From NCBI GenBank assembly GCA_944382705.1, contig CALWNE010000043.1, forward strand, positions 1 to 56,591: DNA of 56,591 nt, read 5' to 3'. Shown here piece after piece: positions 1 to 8,075 of this stretch (its first letter is position 1; the number at the start of each line of letters is the position of its first letter). Source of the stretch: an uncultured Allofournierella sp. (GTDB lineage: Bacteria; Bacillota; Clostridia; Oscillospirales; Ruminococcaceae). A program made the translations under genes and the position numbers. A model generated the notes under the pieces. It saw nothing but the letters and a program-made list of their open reading frames with translations, did no database searches and was not told where the DNA came from.

Positions 1-1270
1 CAATGCCACCCAGGACCCCAATCCCGACGCACTGAATGTAAAAGCAAGCGAGGACGGCAAGACCCTGACCATCGTTCTGTCCTACCCCTGCAGCTACTTT
101 GATAAGATTGTTGCCTTTGCTACCATGATGCCTGTGCAGCAGGCTACCGTGGAGGCCAACGGCGACGGTTGGGCTACCGAGGCCAGCACCTATGTTTCCA
201 ACGGTCCCTTCTACATGACCGATTGGGTTGTGGGCCAGAAGGTCGTGTTCACCAAGAACCCCAACTATGTGGGCGGCTGGGACAGCAGCAAGATTCAGGC
301 CGATTCCATTACCTTTATGCTGATGGAAGACTCCACCGCTGCCTACACCGCTTTCCAGACTGGCCAGGCCCAGCTGGTAAAGGACTATCCCACCGAGGAA
401 ATCGACAGCCTGCGCAACCTGCCTGAGTTCCACAGCGCTCCCTACGCAAGCAGCACCTACCAGAGCCTGAACCTGACCGACGAACTGTTCCAGGATGTGA
501 ATGTTCGCAAGGCTCTGAGCCTGGCCATCGACCGTGAGTACCTGTGCGAGGAAATCCTCAAGGGCCTGTACTCTCCCGCTTACACCATCACCTGCCCCGG
601 CGTGACCGATGCAGATGGCAGCCTGTTCCGGGACAACACCAAGAGCCCCATCCCCACCGATTACGAGCAGGCTAAGGCTGAGGCCCAGCAGGCTCTGGCC
701 GATGCTGGCTACCCCAACGGCGAGGGCTTCCCCACCTTCACCTACACCACCAACGACGCTGGCTACAACAAGACCATCGCCGAATACCTGCAGCAGTGCT
801 ACCGTGATGTGCTGGGCATTGATATGCAGATCGAAATCCAGGAATGGAATGCCTTCAGCGCAAGCCGCCGCGGCGGCAGCTACCAGATGGCCCGCAACGG
901 CTGGGTTCTGGACTACGATGATCCCTCCAATGTGCTGGAGCTGTTCTACTCCAGCAACGGCAACAACGACGGCAAGTACAACAACGCCGAGTTTGACGCT
1001 GCTTTGGATGCCTCCCGCACTGCCGACCGTGCCGAGCACTACGCAAAGCTGCACGAGGCCGAGGAGCGGATGCTGAACGACTACGCAGCCATCCCCCTGT
1101 GCTTTGGCGATACCCGCTGGCTCCAGAGCCAGGACCTGCAGGGCACCTGGTTCAGCCCTTACGGCTACTTCTACCTGCAGTACGCCTACCTGGGCGAGGC
1201 CACTTCGGCTGACAGCACCTCTGCTGCCGACAGCACCTCTGCTGCTGAGAGCACTTCCACCGAAGGCTGA
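1..1270 (+). CDS. Peptide/oligopeptide ABC transporter substrate-binding protein (5' partial)
   Basis: The reading frame is open from base 2, so the gene starts left of the window; about 420 C-terminal residues are visible. The sequence has the character of a family 5 solute-binding protein (DppA/OppA type): a segment reading NVRKALSLAIDREYL followed by alternating Trp/Tyr-rich stretches typical of the peptide-binding lobe. Such proteins capture peptides outside the membrane for an ABC importer. The C-terminus ends in a low-complexity Ser/Thr/Ala tail (from about base 1203), which is unusual at this end; in the malE-like protein at 34.4 kb a similar tract sits after the lipobox. A terminator follows directly, so this is the last gene of its operon. 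The exact ligand cannot be told. Confidence 0.88.
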   Translation, partial: NATQDPNPDALNVKASEDGKTLTIVLSYPCSYFDKIVAFATMMPVQQATVEANGDGWATEASTYVSNGPFYMTDWVVGQKVVFTKNPNYVGGWDSSKIQADSITFMLMEDSTAAYTAFQTGQAQLVKDYPTEEIDSLRNLPEFHSAPYASSTYQSLNLTDELFQDVNVRKALSLAIDREYLCEEILKGLYSPAYTITCPGVTDADGSLFRDNTKSPIPTDYEQAKAEAQQALADAGYPNGEGFPTFTYTTNDAGYNKTIAEYLQQCYRDVLGIDMQIEIQEWNAFSASRRGGSYQMARNGWVLDYDDPSNVLELFYSSNGNNDGKYNNAEFDAALDASRTADRAEHYAKLHEAEERMLNDYAAIPLCFGDTRWLQSQDLQGTWFSPYGYFYLQYAYLGEATSADSTSAADSTSAAESTSTEG

Positions 1271-1288
1271 TTGCCCCATCATAGCAAT

Positions 1289-1325
1289 AAAAAACCGCTG
1301 CCCTGGCCTGGGCGGCGGTTTTTTG
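1289..1325 (+). terminator. Rho-independent terminator after the peptide-binding protein
   Basis: GC-rich inverted repeat (AAAACCGCTGCCC paired with GGGCGGCGGTTTT around a short loop) followed by a T-run. Confidence 0.85.
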
Positions 1326-1376
1326 TTGGCCAGGCATGGGCCAAAACGCAGGCCACTATCCTTGGGCTTGGGTTCG

Positions 1377-1385
1377 TGCTATAAT
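1377..1385 (+). promoter_or_regulatory. Extended -10 promoter for the MYG1-family gene
   Basis: TGCTATAAT is a perfect extended -10 element about 80 bases upstream of the start codon; no good -35 is visible at the usual distance. Confidence 0.5.
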
Positions 1386-1465
1386 TGTAATCCAATCATT
1401 ATTTTAATAAACAGCTTGCCGGGTTAGCTGCTGGCGGGCTGTTTGAGTAGAAAGAGGAACCAACC

Positions 1466-2299
1466 ATGACCATGCAAGTACCTGCCGCCGGCTTTACCCA
1501 TGGGGGCAAATTTCATGCAGACGATGTGTTCAGCACCGCCCTGCTGCGGATTTTGCGGCCGGATTTTACCGTAACCCGCGGCTTTGAGGTGCCCCAGGGC
1601 TTTGAGGGCATTGTATACGACATCGGCAATGGCCCCTTCGACCATCACGCAGCGGACCGGGAGGAGCGGCCCAACGGCATTCCCTATGCGGCCTTTGGTT
1701 TGCTGTGGCGGCAGTTTGGCGCCCAGCTAGTGGGTGAAAATCAGGCCCGCCTGGTGGACGAAAACTTTGTGCAGCCGCTGGACCTGAACGACAACACCGG
1801 CGAAAACTGCCTTCTGGCGGACGCCATCGGCAGCTTTAACCCCCAGTGGGATATGGACCAGGACCCGGATGCCTGTTTTGCCAAGGCGGTGGAATTTGCC
1901 CAGGTGGTGCTGCAAAATATCATCGACAATGCGCTGGCAGTGAACCGGGCCGATGAGCTGGTGCAGACTGCCTACGAAAACAGCAAGGACGGCATTGTGG
2001 TGCTGCCCTGCTATGCTCCCTGGAAAAACGCCCTCTACCGTTCGGATGCACTGTTTGTGGTGTATCCCAGTCAGCGGGGCGGCTGGGGTGCCCAGTGCGT
2101 AAACGACCGGCTCACCAAGCGCCCCAAAAAGCCTTTCCCCATGGGGTGGGCAGGCCAGCCCCAGGAGCACCTGCAAAAGGCCTCCGGCCTTAAAACCCTG
2201 CGGTTTTGCCATGTAAGCCGCTTTTTGGTAACCACCGAAACCAAGGAAGATGCCATTGCAGCCTGCTACCTGGCCCTGGGCCGTAAACCCCAAAACTGA
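1466..2299 (+). CDS. MYG1 (UPF0160) family DHH-like phosphoesterase
   Basis: The N-terminus carries the family signature: GFTHGGKFHADDVFSTALL near residues 10-28 and GPFDHHAADREERPNG near residues 55-70, with His/Asp clusters that resemble the metal site of DHH phosphoesterases. Eukaryotic MYG1 is a 3'-5' RNA exonuclease; the bacterial role is not settled, so the activity here is inferred from family only. The 277-residue length fits bacterial members. The start at 1466 follows GAAAGAGGAA; an in-frame ATG two codons later is equally possible. The stop codon overlaps the ribosome binding site of the next gene, so the two are translationally linked. Confidence 0.85.
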   Translation: MTMQVPAAGFTHGGKFHADDVFSTALLRILRPDFTVTRGFEVPQGFEGIVYDIGNGPFDHHAADREERPNGIPYAAFGLLWRQFGAQLVGENQARLVDENFVQPLDLNDNTGENCLLADAIGSFNPQWDMDQDPDACFAKAVEFAQVVLQNIIDNALAVNRADELVQTAYENSKDGIVVLPCYAPWKNALYRSDALFVVYPSQRGGWGAQCVNDRLTKRPKKPFPMGWAGQPQEHLQKASGLKTLRFCHVSRFLVTTETKEDAIAACYLALGRKPQN

Positions 2300-2309
2300 G
2301 GAAATGCCC

Positions 2310-3188
2310 ATGCAGGCTTATGTTTATATGGTGCGCTGTGAAAACGGCACCCTCTACACAGGCTGGACCAACGACCTGGCCCGCCGGCTCAAGGCCCACC
2401 AGCAGGGCACCGGGGCAAGGTACACCCGTGCCTTTAAAGCCCAAACGCTGGCCTATGCCCAGCAGCTGGAAAGCAAGCAGCAGGCCATGCAGCGGGAAGC
2501 CCAGCTCAAGCGTCTTTCCAAGAAGGAGAAGGAGGCCCTGGCTGCAAGCTTTGACCCCACCCAGCTGGTGCTCATACGCCCGGCCACCCGGCAGGATGCT
2601 CCCGCTGTGCTGGAAATCATGAGCTACTACATTCAAAACTCCACCGCCTCCTTTTTGTATCAGCCCCCCAGCCTGGCCCAGTACCAGGCGGAAATGGGCC
2701 GCCTGTGCCGGACGCTGCCCTTTTTTGTGGCCCAAACAGCAGGGGGAGAGCTTTTGGGCTATGCCTGCGCCCATCCCTGGCGGTATGGTACCGGTGCCTA
2801 TGCCTGGGATGCGGAAACCACCATCTACCTGGCACCCCAGGCCCGGCGCACCGGGGTAGGCAGCCGCCTGTATCAGGCGCTGCTGGCAGGGCTAAAAGTT
2901 CAAGGCTACTGGAATGCCTATGCAGTATTGGCAGACCCCAATCCGGCCAGCGAGGCCTTTCACAAGGCACAGGGCTTTGTGTGTGAGGGCCGGCAGCGGC
3001 GCACGGGTTTAAAGAATGGCTGGCAGGGCATCAGCTACTGGTTGCTGGACCTATGCCCCGGCTCCGCCCAGCTGCCCCAGGCCCAGCCGGTGCAGCTTAC
3101 CCAAGCCCAGCGGCGCACCATTGCCGCATTGGCCCAGCAGGGCCTGGGCTGGGCAGACATCGTGCAGGCGGTGCAGCCTGCCCCTTAG
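2310..3188 (+). CDS. GIY-YIG nuclease domain fused to a GNAT N-acetyltransferase
   Basis: Residues 1 to about 80 form a UPF0213/YhbQ-type GIY-YIG domain: YVYMVRC, then GTLYTGWTNDLARR, a conserved His in KAHQQG and the metal-binding Glu in REAQLKRL. From about residue 86 (LIRPATRQD) a complete GNAT domain of the phosphinothricin-acetyltransferase type follows, with the acetyl-CoA loop RRTGVGSRL. The last 40 residues are Gln/Ala-rich with a possible small helix-turn-helix-like end. The start at 2310 is preferred over ATG 2304 because the only Shine-Dalgarno (GAGGA, 2298-2302) is then seven bases away. Family knowledge suggests DNA structure-specific nuclease activity for YhbQ; the acetyltransferase substrate is unknown. 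No frameshift separates the domains. Confidence 0.85.
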   Translation: MQAYVYMVRCENGTLYTGWTNDLARRLKAHQQGTGARYTRAFKAQTLAYAQQLESKQQAMQREAQLKRLSKKEKEALAASFDPTQLVLIRPATRQDAPAVLEIMSYYIQNSTASFLYQPPSLAQYQAEMGRLCRTLPFFVAQTAGGELLGYACAHPWRYGTGAYAWDAETTIYLAPQARRTGVGSRLYQALLAGLKVQGYWNAYAVLADPNPASEAFHKAQGFVCEGRQRRTGLKNGWQGISYWLLDLCPGSAQLPQAQPVQLTQAQRRTIAALAQQGLGWADIVQAVQPAP

Positions 3189-3201
3189 GAGGAATCAAGC
3201 A

Positions 3202-3435
3202 ATGGAACAAAGAACTATCCAGCCGGGCCGCTACCGGCATTTCAAGGGGAAGGAATACCAGGTACTGGGCCTTGCCCGCCACAGCGAGACGCAGGAGCTT
3301 TTGGTGGTATATCGGGCCCTTTATGGAGAGGGAGGGCTGTGGGTACGGCCCTACGAAATGTTCGCCAGCCCGGTGGAAAAAGAAAAATACCCCGATGCTG
3401 CACAGGAGTGGCGTTTTGAGCGCATTGGAGATTGA
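3202..3435 (+). CDS. DUF1653 domain protein
   Basis: A 77-residue protein with the DUF1653 pattern: PGRYRHFKGKEYQVLGLARHSET, a central VVYRALYGEGGLWVRPYEMF and a C-terminal RFERIGD. Members are small, single-domain, and of unknown function; they may bind nucleotides or nucleic acid, but nothing in the sequence proves it. A strong AGGAGG ribosome binding site (3187-3193) overlaps the stop of the GIY-YIG/GNAT gene, so the three genes from 1466 look like one transcription unit. Confidence 0.85.
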   Translation: MEQRTIQPGRYRHFKGKEYQVLGLARHSETQELLVVYRALYGEGGLWVRPYEMFASPVEKEKYPDAAQEWRFERIGD

Positions 3436-3450
3436 ATTTAAAATATCCTA

Positions 3451-3479
3451 TTGACAAACTAGGGTAAATTCGGTATGAT
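3451..3479 (+). promoter_or_regulatory. Sigma-A promoter for cysK
   Basis: TTGACA (3451-3456), 17-base spacer, TATGAT (3474-3479): a near-consensus promoter just after the DUF1653 gene and about 210 bases before the cysK start. Confidence 0.8.
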
Positions 3480-3506
3480 AAAGAAAATCCTATAAACATA
3501 CCGAAT
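3468..3506 (+). promoter_or_regulatory. Perfect 10-bp inverted repeat over the cysK -10 (operator candidate)
   Basis: ATTCGGTATG (3468-3477) is exactly repeated in inverse orientation as CATACCGAAT (3497-3506), 19 bases apart. The left arm covers most of the -10 box and the right arm lies just downstream of the expected start of transcription. This is the layout of a repressor operator, for example an Rrf2/CymR-type cysteine regulator, but the regulator is not identifiable from here. Confidence 0.6.
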
Positions 3507-3691
3507 AAGTGGGTTGTTTTGTGTACCTTTGTTTTCTTCTAGGCATGAAGGGCAGCCGTGCAAAATTTTCATGGTAAAGCTCCCGGCGCATCTTGCATAA
3601 GGGACCACACGACACGGCGCATTGCTCTGGCAGCCTGTACCTACTTCATGGTTCGGCGCTGCCGCCGGTTTATCAGAAAGGAAGAAGTTTT

Positions 3692-4624
3692 ATGTCCCGT
3701 ATTTTTACCTCTGCCGATCAGCTGATTGGCCGCACCCCTCTGGTGGAGCTTACCCATCTGGAGCAGGCCTTTGGCCTTCAGGCTCGCCTGCTGGCCAAGC
3801 TGGAATCCTTTAACCCCGCCGGTTCTGTTAAGGACCGTGTGGCCCTTGCCATGCTGGATGCTGCCGAGGCCCAGGGCCTGCTGCAGCCTGGCTCCATCAT
3901 CATCGAGCCCACCAGCGGCAACACCGGCATTGGTTTGGCTGCTGTGGCCGCTGCCCGTGGCTACAGTATGATGATTGTTATGCCCGAAACCATGTCCATG
4001 GAACGCCGTCAGCTGATGCAGGCTTACGGTGCCCAGCTGGTTCTCACCGAAGGATCCAAGGGCATGAACGGCGCCATCGAAAAGGCACGGGAGCTGGCTG
4101 CCCGCACACCCGGCAGCTTTATTCCCAGCCAGTTTGAAAACTCCGCCAACCCCCAAGCCCATTACCAGACCACCGGCCCCGAAATTTGGGAGGATACCGA
4201 AGGTCAGGTGGATGTGTTTGTGGCAGGCGTAGGCACCGGCGGTACCATTACCGGCACCGGCCGTTACCTGAAAGAAAAGAATCCCCAGTTAAAGGTAGTA
4301 GCTGTGGAACCGGCGGACTCCGCTGTACTGAGCGGCGGCAAGCCTGGCCCCCACAAACTCCAGGGCATTGGCGCAGGTTTTGTGCCCGCTATTCTGGACA
4401 CCGCCATTTACGACGAAATCACCACGGTAAGCACCGAGGACGCCTTCTCTACCGGGCGTTTGCTGGCCCGTCGTGAAGGCATTCTGGCGGGCATCTCCTC
4501 CGGCGCAGCCCTGTGGGCAGCCATCGAGCAGGCCCGCAAGCCCGAAAACCAGGGCAAAACCATTGTGGTACTGCTGCCCGATACCGGCGACCGGTACCTG
4601 TCCACCAGTTTGTTTGTGGACTAA
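3692..4624 (+). CDS. cysK: Cysteine synthase (O-acetylserine sulfhydrylase)
   Basis: PLP-dependent enzyme that makes cysteine from O-acetylserine and sulfide. Residues NPAGSVKDR (41-49) carry the PLP lysine, Lys47; PTSGNTGIGLA (73-83) is the substrate loop; GTGGTITGTGRYLK binds the PLP phosphate. The 310-residue length fits CysK. ATG 3692 was chosen because GAAAGGAAG lies seven to ten bases upstream; an in-frame ATG at 3593 would add 33 residues unlike the family. The partner enzyme, serine acetyltransferase, is encoded at 49.6 kb. Expression probably depends on the promoter and palindrome at 3451-3506. The roughly 180-base leader shows no T-box or S-box motif that I can recognise. Confidence 0.95.
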   Translation: MSRIFTSADQLIGRTPLVELTHLEQAFGLQARLLAKLESFNPAGSVKDRVALAMLDAAEAQGLLQPGSIIIEPTSGNTGIGLAAVAAARGYSMMIVMPETMSMERRQLMQAYGAQLVLTEGSKGMNGAIEKARELAARTPGSFIPSQFENSANPQAHYQTTGPEIWEDTEGQVDVFVAGVGTGGTITGTGRYLKEKNPQLKVVAVEPADSAVLSGGKPGPHKLQGIGAGFVPAILDTAIYDEITTVSTEDAFSTGRLLARREGILAGISSGAALWAAIEQARKPENQGKTIVVLLPDTGDRYLSTSLFVD

Positions 4625-4694
4625 ACAAACCACCTTCCTTGCCGACGCAGCCCAAGGGCCAGCGGCTGGCAGTTTTTCTCCTCGCATCATTCCA

Positions 4695-4757
4695 AAACAG
4701 CAAAAAATCCATCCAGTGCACCGCAAGCAGCACGGATGGATTTTTTGCTGTTTATGG
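4695..4757 (+). terminator. Bidirectional terminator after cysK
   Basis: Twenty-base arms (4695-4714 with 4734-4753) ending in A-rich and T-rich tracts on both sides. Confidence 0.85.
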
Positions 4758-4808
4758 CAGGATTTCGTCCATAAAGTGAATAAATTGAAAACACCGTCCA
4801 AATATGGT

Positions 4809-4836
4809 TTGCAAGGCCGCCTTCCTTCGCTATAAT
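4809..4836 (+). promoter_or_regulatory. Promoter for the patatin gene
   Basis: TTGCAA, 16-base spacer, TATAAT, about 97 bases before the start codon. Confidence 0.65.
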
Positions 4837-4932
4837 AAAGGTACATTCTAAAATCTGGAAAAAAGCTTGCCGGTTGAGCGCAGGGCTGCCCATGGCGGCA
4901 CACAAACTGGCTGGCGGCGGGGAGGTGCGGCC

Positions 4933-6096
4933 ATGAAAAAGGCATTGGTGCTGGCGGGAGGCGGTGCCCGGGGCAGCTATCAGGTGGGGGTGTACCAGGC
5001 TCTGCTGGAGCAAAACTGGAAACCGGACATCATCACCGGCACCTCTGTGGGCTGCCTGAATGGGGCCATGTTCGTGACCGATTCGCTGGAAACGGTGCGG
5101 GATATGTGGCTGCATATCGACACCCGCAATGTAATTCAAAAGCCGCCCAGAGCACGCCACAACAGCGAATTGTGGAATATCCTCCAGGAGCTGGTCAGTC
5201 AGGGTGCCATGGATGTAACCCCGCTGGAGGAACTCATTGATCAGCTGCTGGACGAGCAGACCATTCGTTCCAGCCCGGTGCGCTTTGGCCTGGTTACCGT
5301 AAATTACAGCACCCTTACCCCCATGCAGCTTACGCTGGAGCAGATTCCCCAGGGCAAGCTCAAGCACTATCTGCTTGCTTCGGCAGCCTGTTTTCCGGCC
5401 TTTCGGCCCCGCACCATTGACGGACAGAAGTATATAGACGGCGCTTATAGCGATAATATGCCTGTTCAATTGGCCCTTTCCATGGGTGCAGAGGAGATTG
5501 TGGCGGTGGATGTGGACGGATTGGGCATCGTGCGCAAAGTCCCTTCCCATGTGCCGCTGCACCATGTGCAAAGCTGCTGGAACCTGGGGGCGATTCTCAC
5601 CTTCGACCCCCAAAAGGCCCGGCAGAACATGGCCCTGGGATACAACGATTGCTGCCGCACCTTTGGCAAGGTACAGGGGGTAGCCTATGCCATTCAGGCC
5701 GGGGCGGAGCAGCAGCTTAACGAGAGGTTTGTGCGCCCTTACAGCCAGCTGCTGCGCCGGGTGCTGCAAAATAATCCATCCCTGGCTTTGGCAGAAAAAG
5801 CGGCTCTCGCCCCGCTGGCCTGGGCGGCCAAAACCCAGTGGCAGCAAGCTTTGCTGCCGCTGGAGCGGGCCTGCCAGCTGGCTTTGGTGGAGCCGGAGCC
5901 GGTGTACACCGCCGAAAGCCTGTTGGATGCCTTTCTGGCACTTCAGCCCCTGCCGGAAGAAGATCGATTCAAGGCATTGTGGCAGCCTCAATCGGGGCTG
6001 TGTGTAAAGGAATGCGCCCAGGCGGCAGCAGCGCCGGGGGTGTTTTTGCAGTCGTTGGTGGCACAGAGCGTGCGCCTTGCAAAGGGGGATGTGTAA
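4933..6096 (+). CDS. Patatin-like phospholipase
   Basis: The 387-residue protein opens with the oxyanion motif LAGGGARGSYQVG (7-19), has the nucleophile elbow GTSVG (Ser38) and the dyad partner DGA (Asp169 within YIDGAYSDNMP). These are the complete catalytic elements of bacterial patatins, Ser-Asp lipid acyl hydrolases of the RssA/YlbK kind. No signal peptide is visible, so it probably acts in the cytoplasm on membrane lipids. The C-terminal 120 residues are less conserved and Leu/Ala/Gln-rich. The start at 4933 follows GGGGAGGTG; upstream in-frame ATG 4867 lacks such a site. The stop is two bases before the next start codon, so this gene is co-transcribed and probably translationally coupled with the Enzyme I paralogue. 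Substrate unknown. Confidence 0.88.
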   Translation: MKKALVLAGGGARGSYQVGVYQALLEQNWKPDIITGTSVGCLNGAMFVTDSLETVRDMWLHIDTRNVIQKPPRARHNSELWNILQELVSQGAMDVTPLEELIDQLLDEQTIRSSPVRFGLVTVNYSTLTPMQLTLEQIPQGKLKHYLLASAACFPAFRPRTIDGQKYIDGAYSDNMPVQLALSMGAEEIVAVDVDGLGIVRKVPSHVPLHHVQSCWNLGAILTFDPQKARQNMALGYNDCCRTFGKVQGVAYAIQAGAEQQLNERFVRPYSQLLRRVLQNNPSLALAEKAALAPLAWAAKTQWQQALLPLERACQLALVEPEPVYTAESLLDAFLALQPLPEEDRFKALWQPQSGLCVKECAQAAAAPGVFLQSLVAQSVRLAKGDV

Positions 6097-6098
6097 AC

Positions 6099-7727
6099 AT
6101 GAAACGGTTTTGTGGTGTAAGTGCATCGGCAGGGCTTGTAATGGGCCCTTTATATCAGCTGCCTTCCAGTGGGGAAAGCCTGGTGCGTGTGGTGCAGGTT
6201 CCTGTGCGGGAACAGGCCCTGTTTCAGGCAGCCCTGCTGCTGGCCAAGGAGGAACTAACCCAGCTGGCGCAGAACTCGGCAGGCCAGCAAAAGGATTTAA
6301 TGGAATTTCAGCGGATGCTGCTGGATGATGCATCCATCCAGGAACAAATCACCGAAAGCATTGCCCAGGGGGTAGGTGCTGCCCGTGCAGTGGAGCAGGC
6401 CGCCCGCAGCTATGCTTCCGTGATTGAAAATCTTCCAGATGATTACCTGTCCCAGCGGTGGGTGGATGTGCTGGATGCCTTTGGACGGGTGGTAAAAATC
6501 CTGGATGGGCAGCCCCGCACCCCGCCCCATCTGGAGGTGCCCTGTATTCTGGTGGCAGAGCGGGTTTATCCCAGCGATTTAATTAGCATGGATCACTCCA
6601 AGCTCATGGGCATTGCCACCGCCGCCGGCAGTGTGCAGAGCCATGCGGCGATTCTGGCCCGCAGCATGGGGGTACCGGCTGTGGTGCAGCTGGGAGCAGA
6701 TTTGCTGGGGCACGGCCACCACCAGGCCGCCATTTTGGATGCCTATAATGGAGAATTGCTGGTACAGCCGGAACAGCAGGCTGTGCGCATGGCCCAGCGG
6801 CGGATTGTGTCGGAGGGGATGGTCAAACGGCGGATGTATGCAGTGCGCCAGATGCCCAGTGTAACCCGGGGCGGCCTGCCCTTTACCCTGCTGGCCAACT
6901 GCTGCAGCCCGGAAGAAATACATACTGCACTGGAAGAAGGGGCGCAGGGCATTGGTTTTTTGCGCAGCGAATTTTTGGCATCTCCCAACCGGTGCCCGCT
7001 GGAAGAAGAACAGTTTTATTACTACAAAAGCTGCCTGCAAGCAGCCCAGGGCAAACCCGTTACCATTGGCACCTTTGATTTGGGCAGTGCGCACAGCGGC
7101 GCAGCGGCCACCCAGCAGGCTGCCGAACCGCTGGCCCTGCGGGGCATTCGCCATCAGCTGGCAAACCCGGAGTTGTTTTTGATGCAGGTGCGGGCTCTGC
7201 TGCGGGCAGCGGTATACGGCCAGCTGCGCATTACCTTCCCCCTGCTGGCAAGCCCGGAGGAGTGGCGGCAGGTGCAGGCCCTTGTTCAGCAGGCCCGCCA
7301 GCAGCTTTGGGCTGAAGGGGCCCAGTTTCAGCCGGATGTACCACTGGGTGCGCTCATTGAGGTGCCCAGCGCCGCTCTGATGGCCCAGGAAATTCTGGAG
7401 GACCGGTGCAGCTTTGCAATCATTGGAACCAACGATCTGACCCAGTACACCTATGCGGCCGACCGGCAGGATGTGCGCATGGGGCACTACTTCACCGGCT
7501 TTGCTCCGGCGGTGGACCGCCTGGTGGATTTGGTGCTGGACGCTGCCCGGCGGTGTGATTTGCCGGTGTATGTCTGCGGCATGAAAGCCAGCGACCCCCA
7601 GTGTGCAGAACGGTATCTGCGCAAGGGCATTACCGGCCTCTCGGTGGAAACCCGCAGTCTGCTGCCGGTAAAGGCACGGCTGCTGGATTCGGATGTGTGC
7701 GTGGCTAATCCCATTCGGCCCATGTAA
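6099..7727 (+). CDS. Divergent PTS Enzyme I paralogue with altered PEP site
   Basis: 542 residues covering the whole Enzyme I fold. The swivel-domain histidine is kept (SVQSHAAILARSMG, His182), as are the PEP-domain elements FLRSEFL (Arg289), IEVPSA, IGTNDLTQYTYAADR and the Cys of YVCGMKASDP. However the phosphate-contacting Arg and Lys of the canonical RTMDVGGDK motif are lost: here the stretch reads IGTFDLGSAHSG (about 322-333). The neighbouring canonical Enzyme I at 10.4 kb has the intact motif, so this is a paralogue, not the housekeeping copy. It may be a regulatory or weak phosphotransferase. The start two bases after the patatin stop suggests coupling. ATG 6099 is the only start giving a normal Enzyme I N-terminus (GVSASAGLVMGPL). 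Confidence 0.85.
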   Translation: MKRFCGVSASAGLVMGPLYQLPSSGESLVRVVQVPVREQALFQAALLLAKEELTQLAQNSAGQQKDLMEFQRMLLDDASIQEQITESIAQGVGAARAVEQAARSYASVIENLPDDYLSQRWVDVLDAFGRVVKILDGQPRTPPHLEVPCILVAERVYPSDLISMDHSKLMGIATAAGSVQSHAAILARSMGVPAVVQLGADLLGHGHHQAAILDAYNGELLVQPEQQAVRMAQRRIVSEGMVKRRMYAVRQMPSVTRGGLPFTLLANCCSPEEIHTALEEGAQGIGFLRSEFLASPNRCPLEEEQFYYYKSCLQAAQGKPVTIGTFDLGSAHSGAAATQQAAEPLALRGIRHQLANPELFLMQVRALLRAAVYGQLRITFPLLASPEEWRQVQALVQQARQQLWAEGAQFQPDVPLGALIEVPSAALMAQEILEDRCSFAIIGTNDLTQYTYAADRQDVRMGHYFTGFAPAVDRLVDLVLDAARRCDLPVYVCGMKASDPQCAERYLRKGITGLSVETRSLLPVKARLLDSDVCVANPIRPM

Positions 7728-7861
7728 TGCAGCGCCATCTCCTGGCCCCCCGTGGGTTGGCAGCGGGCCTAAACCCAGCTGTACAGCAGCGGTGGATGCA
7801 CCTGGCCCAAAAGCGAGTCCTCTCCTTAAACCCAGGAGCAATGGCTTACAGAGATATTTTA

Positions 7862-7945
7862 TTGGTCATGGCTTTTTGTGGTGTGGTATAGTCATTGTGT
7901 AAAGGGGCATTGCCAGCTGGTACAACAAGGCCGGCTGGCAATGCC
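7862..7945 (+). promoter_or_regulatory. Leader of the fructose PTS operon: weak promoter and strong hairpin
   Basis: The 348-base gap before fruA holds a weak promoter (TTGGTC 7862, 19-base spacer, TATAGT 7887) and, just after the expected transcript start, a perfect 12-bp inverted repeat GGCATTGCCAGC (7906-7917) / GCTGGCAATGCC (7934-7945) that extends inward by three more pairs to a 10-base loop. No T-run follows, so it is not a simple terminator. The rest of the gap shows no further recognised site. Confidence 0.5.
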
Positions 7946-8075
7946 GGATATCTGGCAAACAGAACACCGGCGCAGCCACAGCACGGTTACAGAGAGCTGG
8001 CCCGGCGGTATACCAGGCGGAAGCTGAATCCGCCTCAGTTCCAACTTACAAAATACAAGAAAGGAACAAAGCACC

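Noticed and set aside
1203..1262. Repeated Ser/Ala/Thr codons as a DNA repeat
   Set aside because: Low-complexity protein tail coded in frame; similar linker codons occur at 34425-34490. Not a mobile or regulatory repeat.
3593..3691. N-terminal extension of CysK from ATG 3593
   Set aside because: The extra 33 residues do not fit the family and the ribosome site is at 3680.
4687..6333. Open minus-strand frame of 548 codons opposite the patatin gene
   Set aside because: It is a GC-rich shadow of the patatin and Enzyme I paralogue, has no ribosome site or family motif, and runs through a terminator.
7906..7945. Possible BglG/LicT-type RAT antiterminator site
   Set aside because: The stem does not resemble RAT sequences, no terminator overlaps it and no antiterminator gene is nearby; kept only as an unexplained hairpin.
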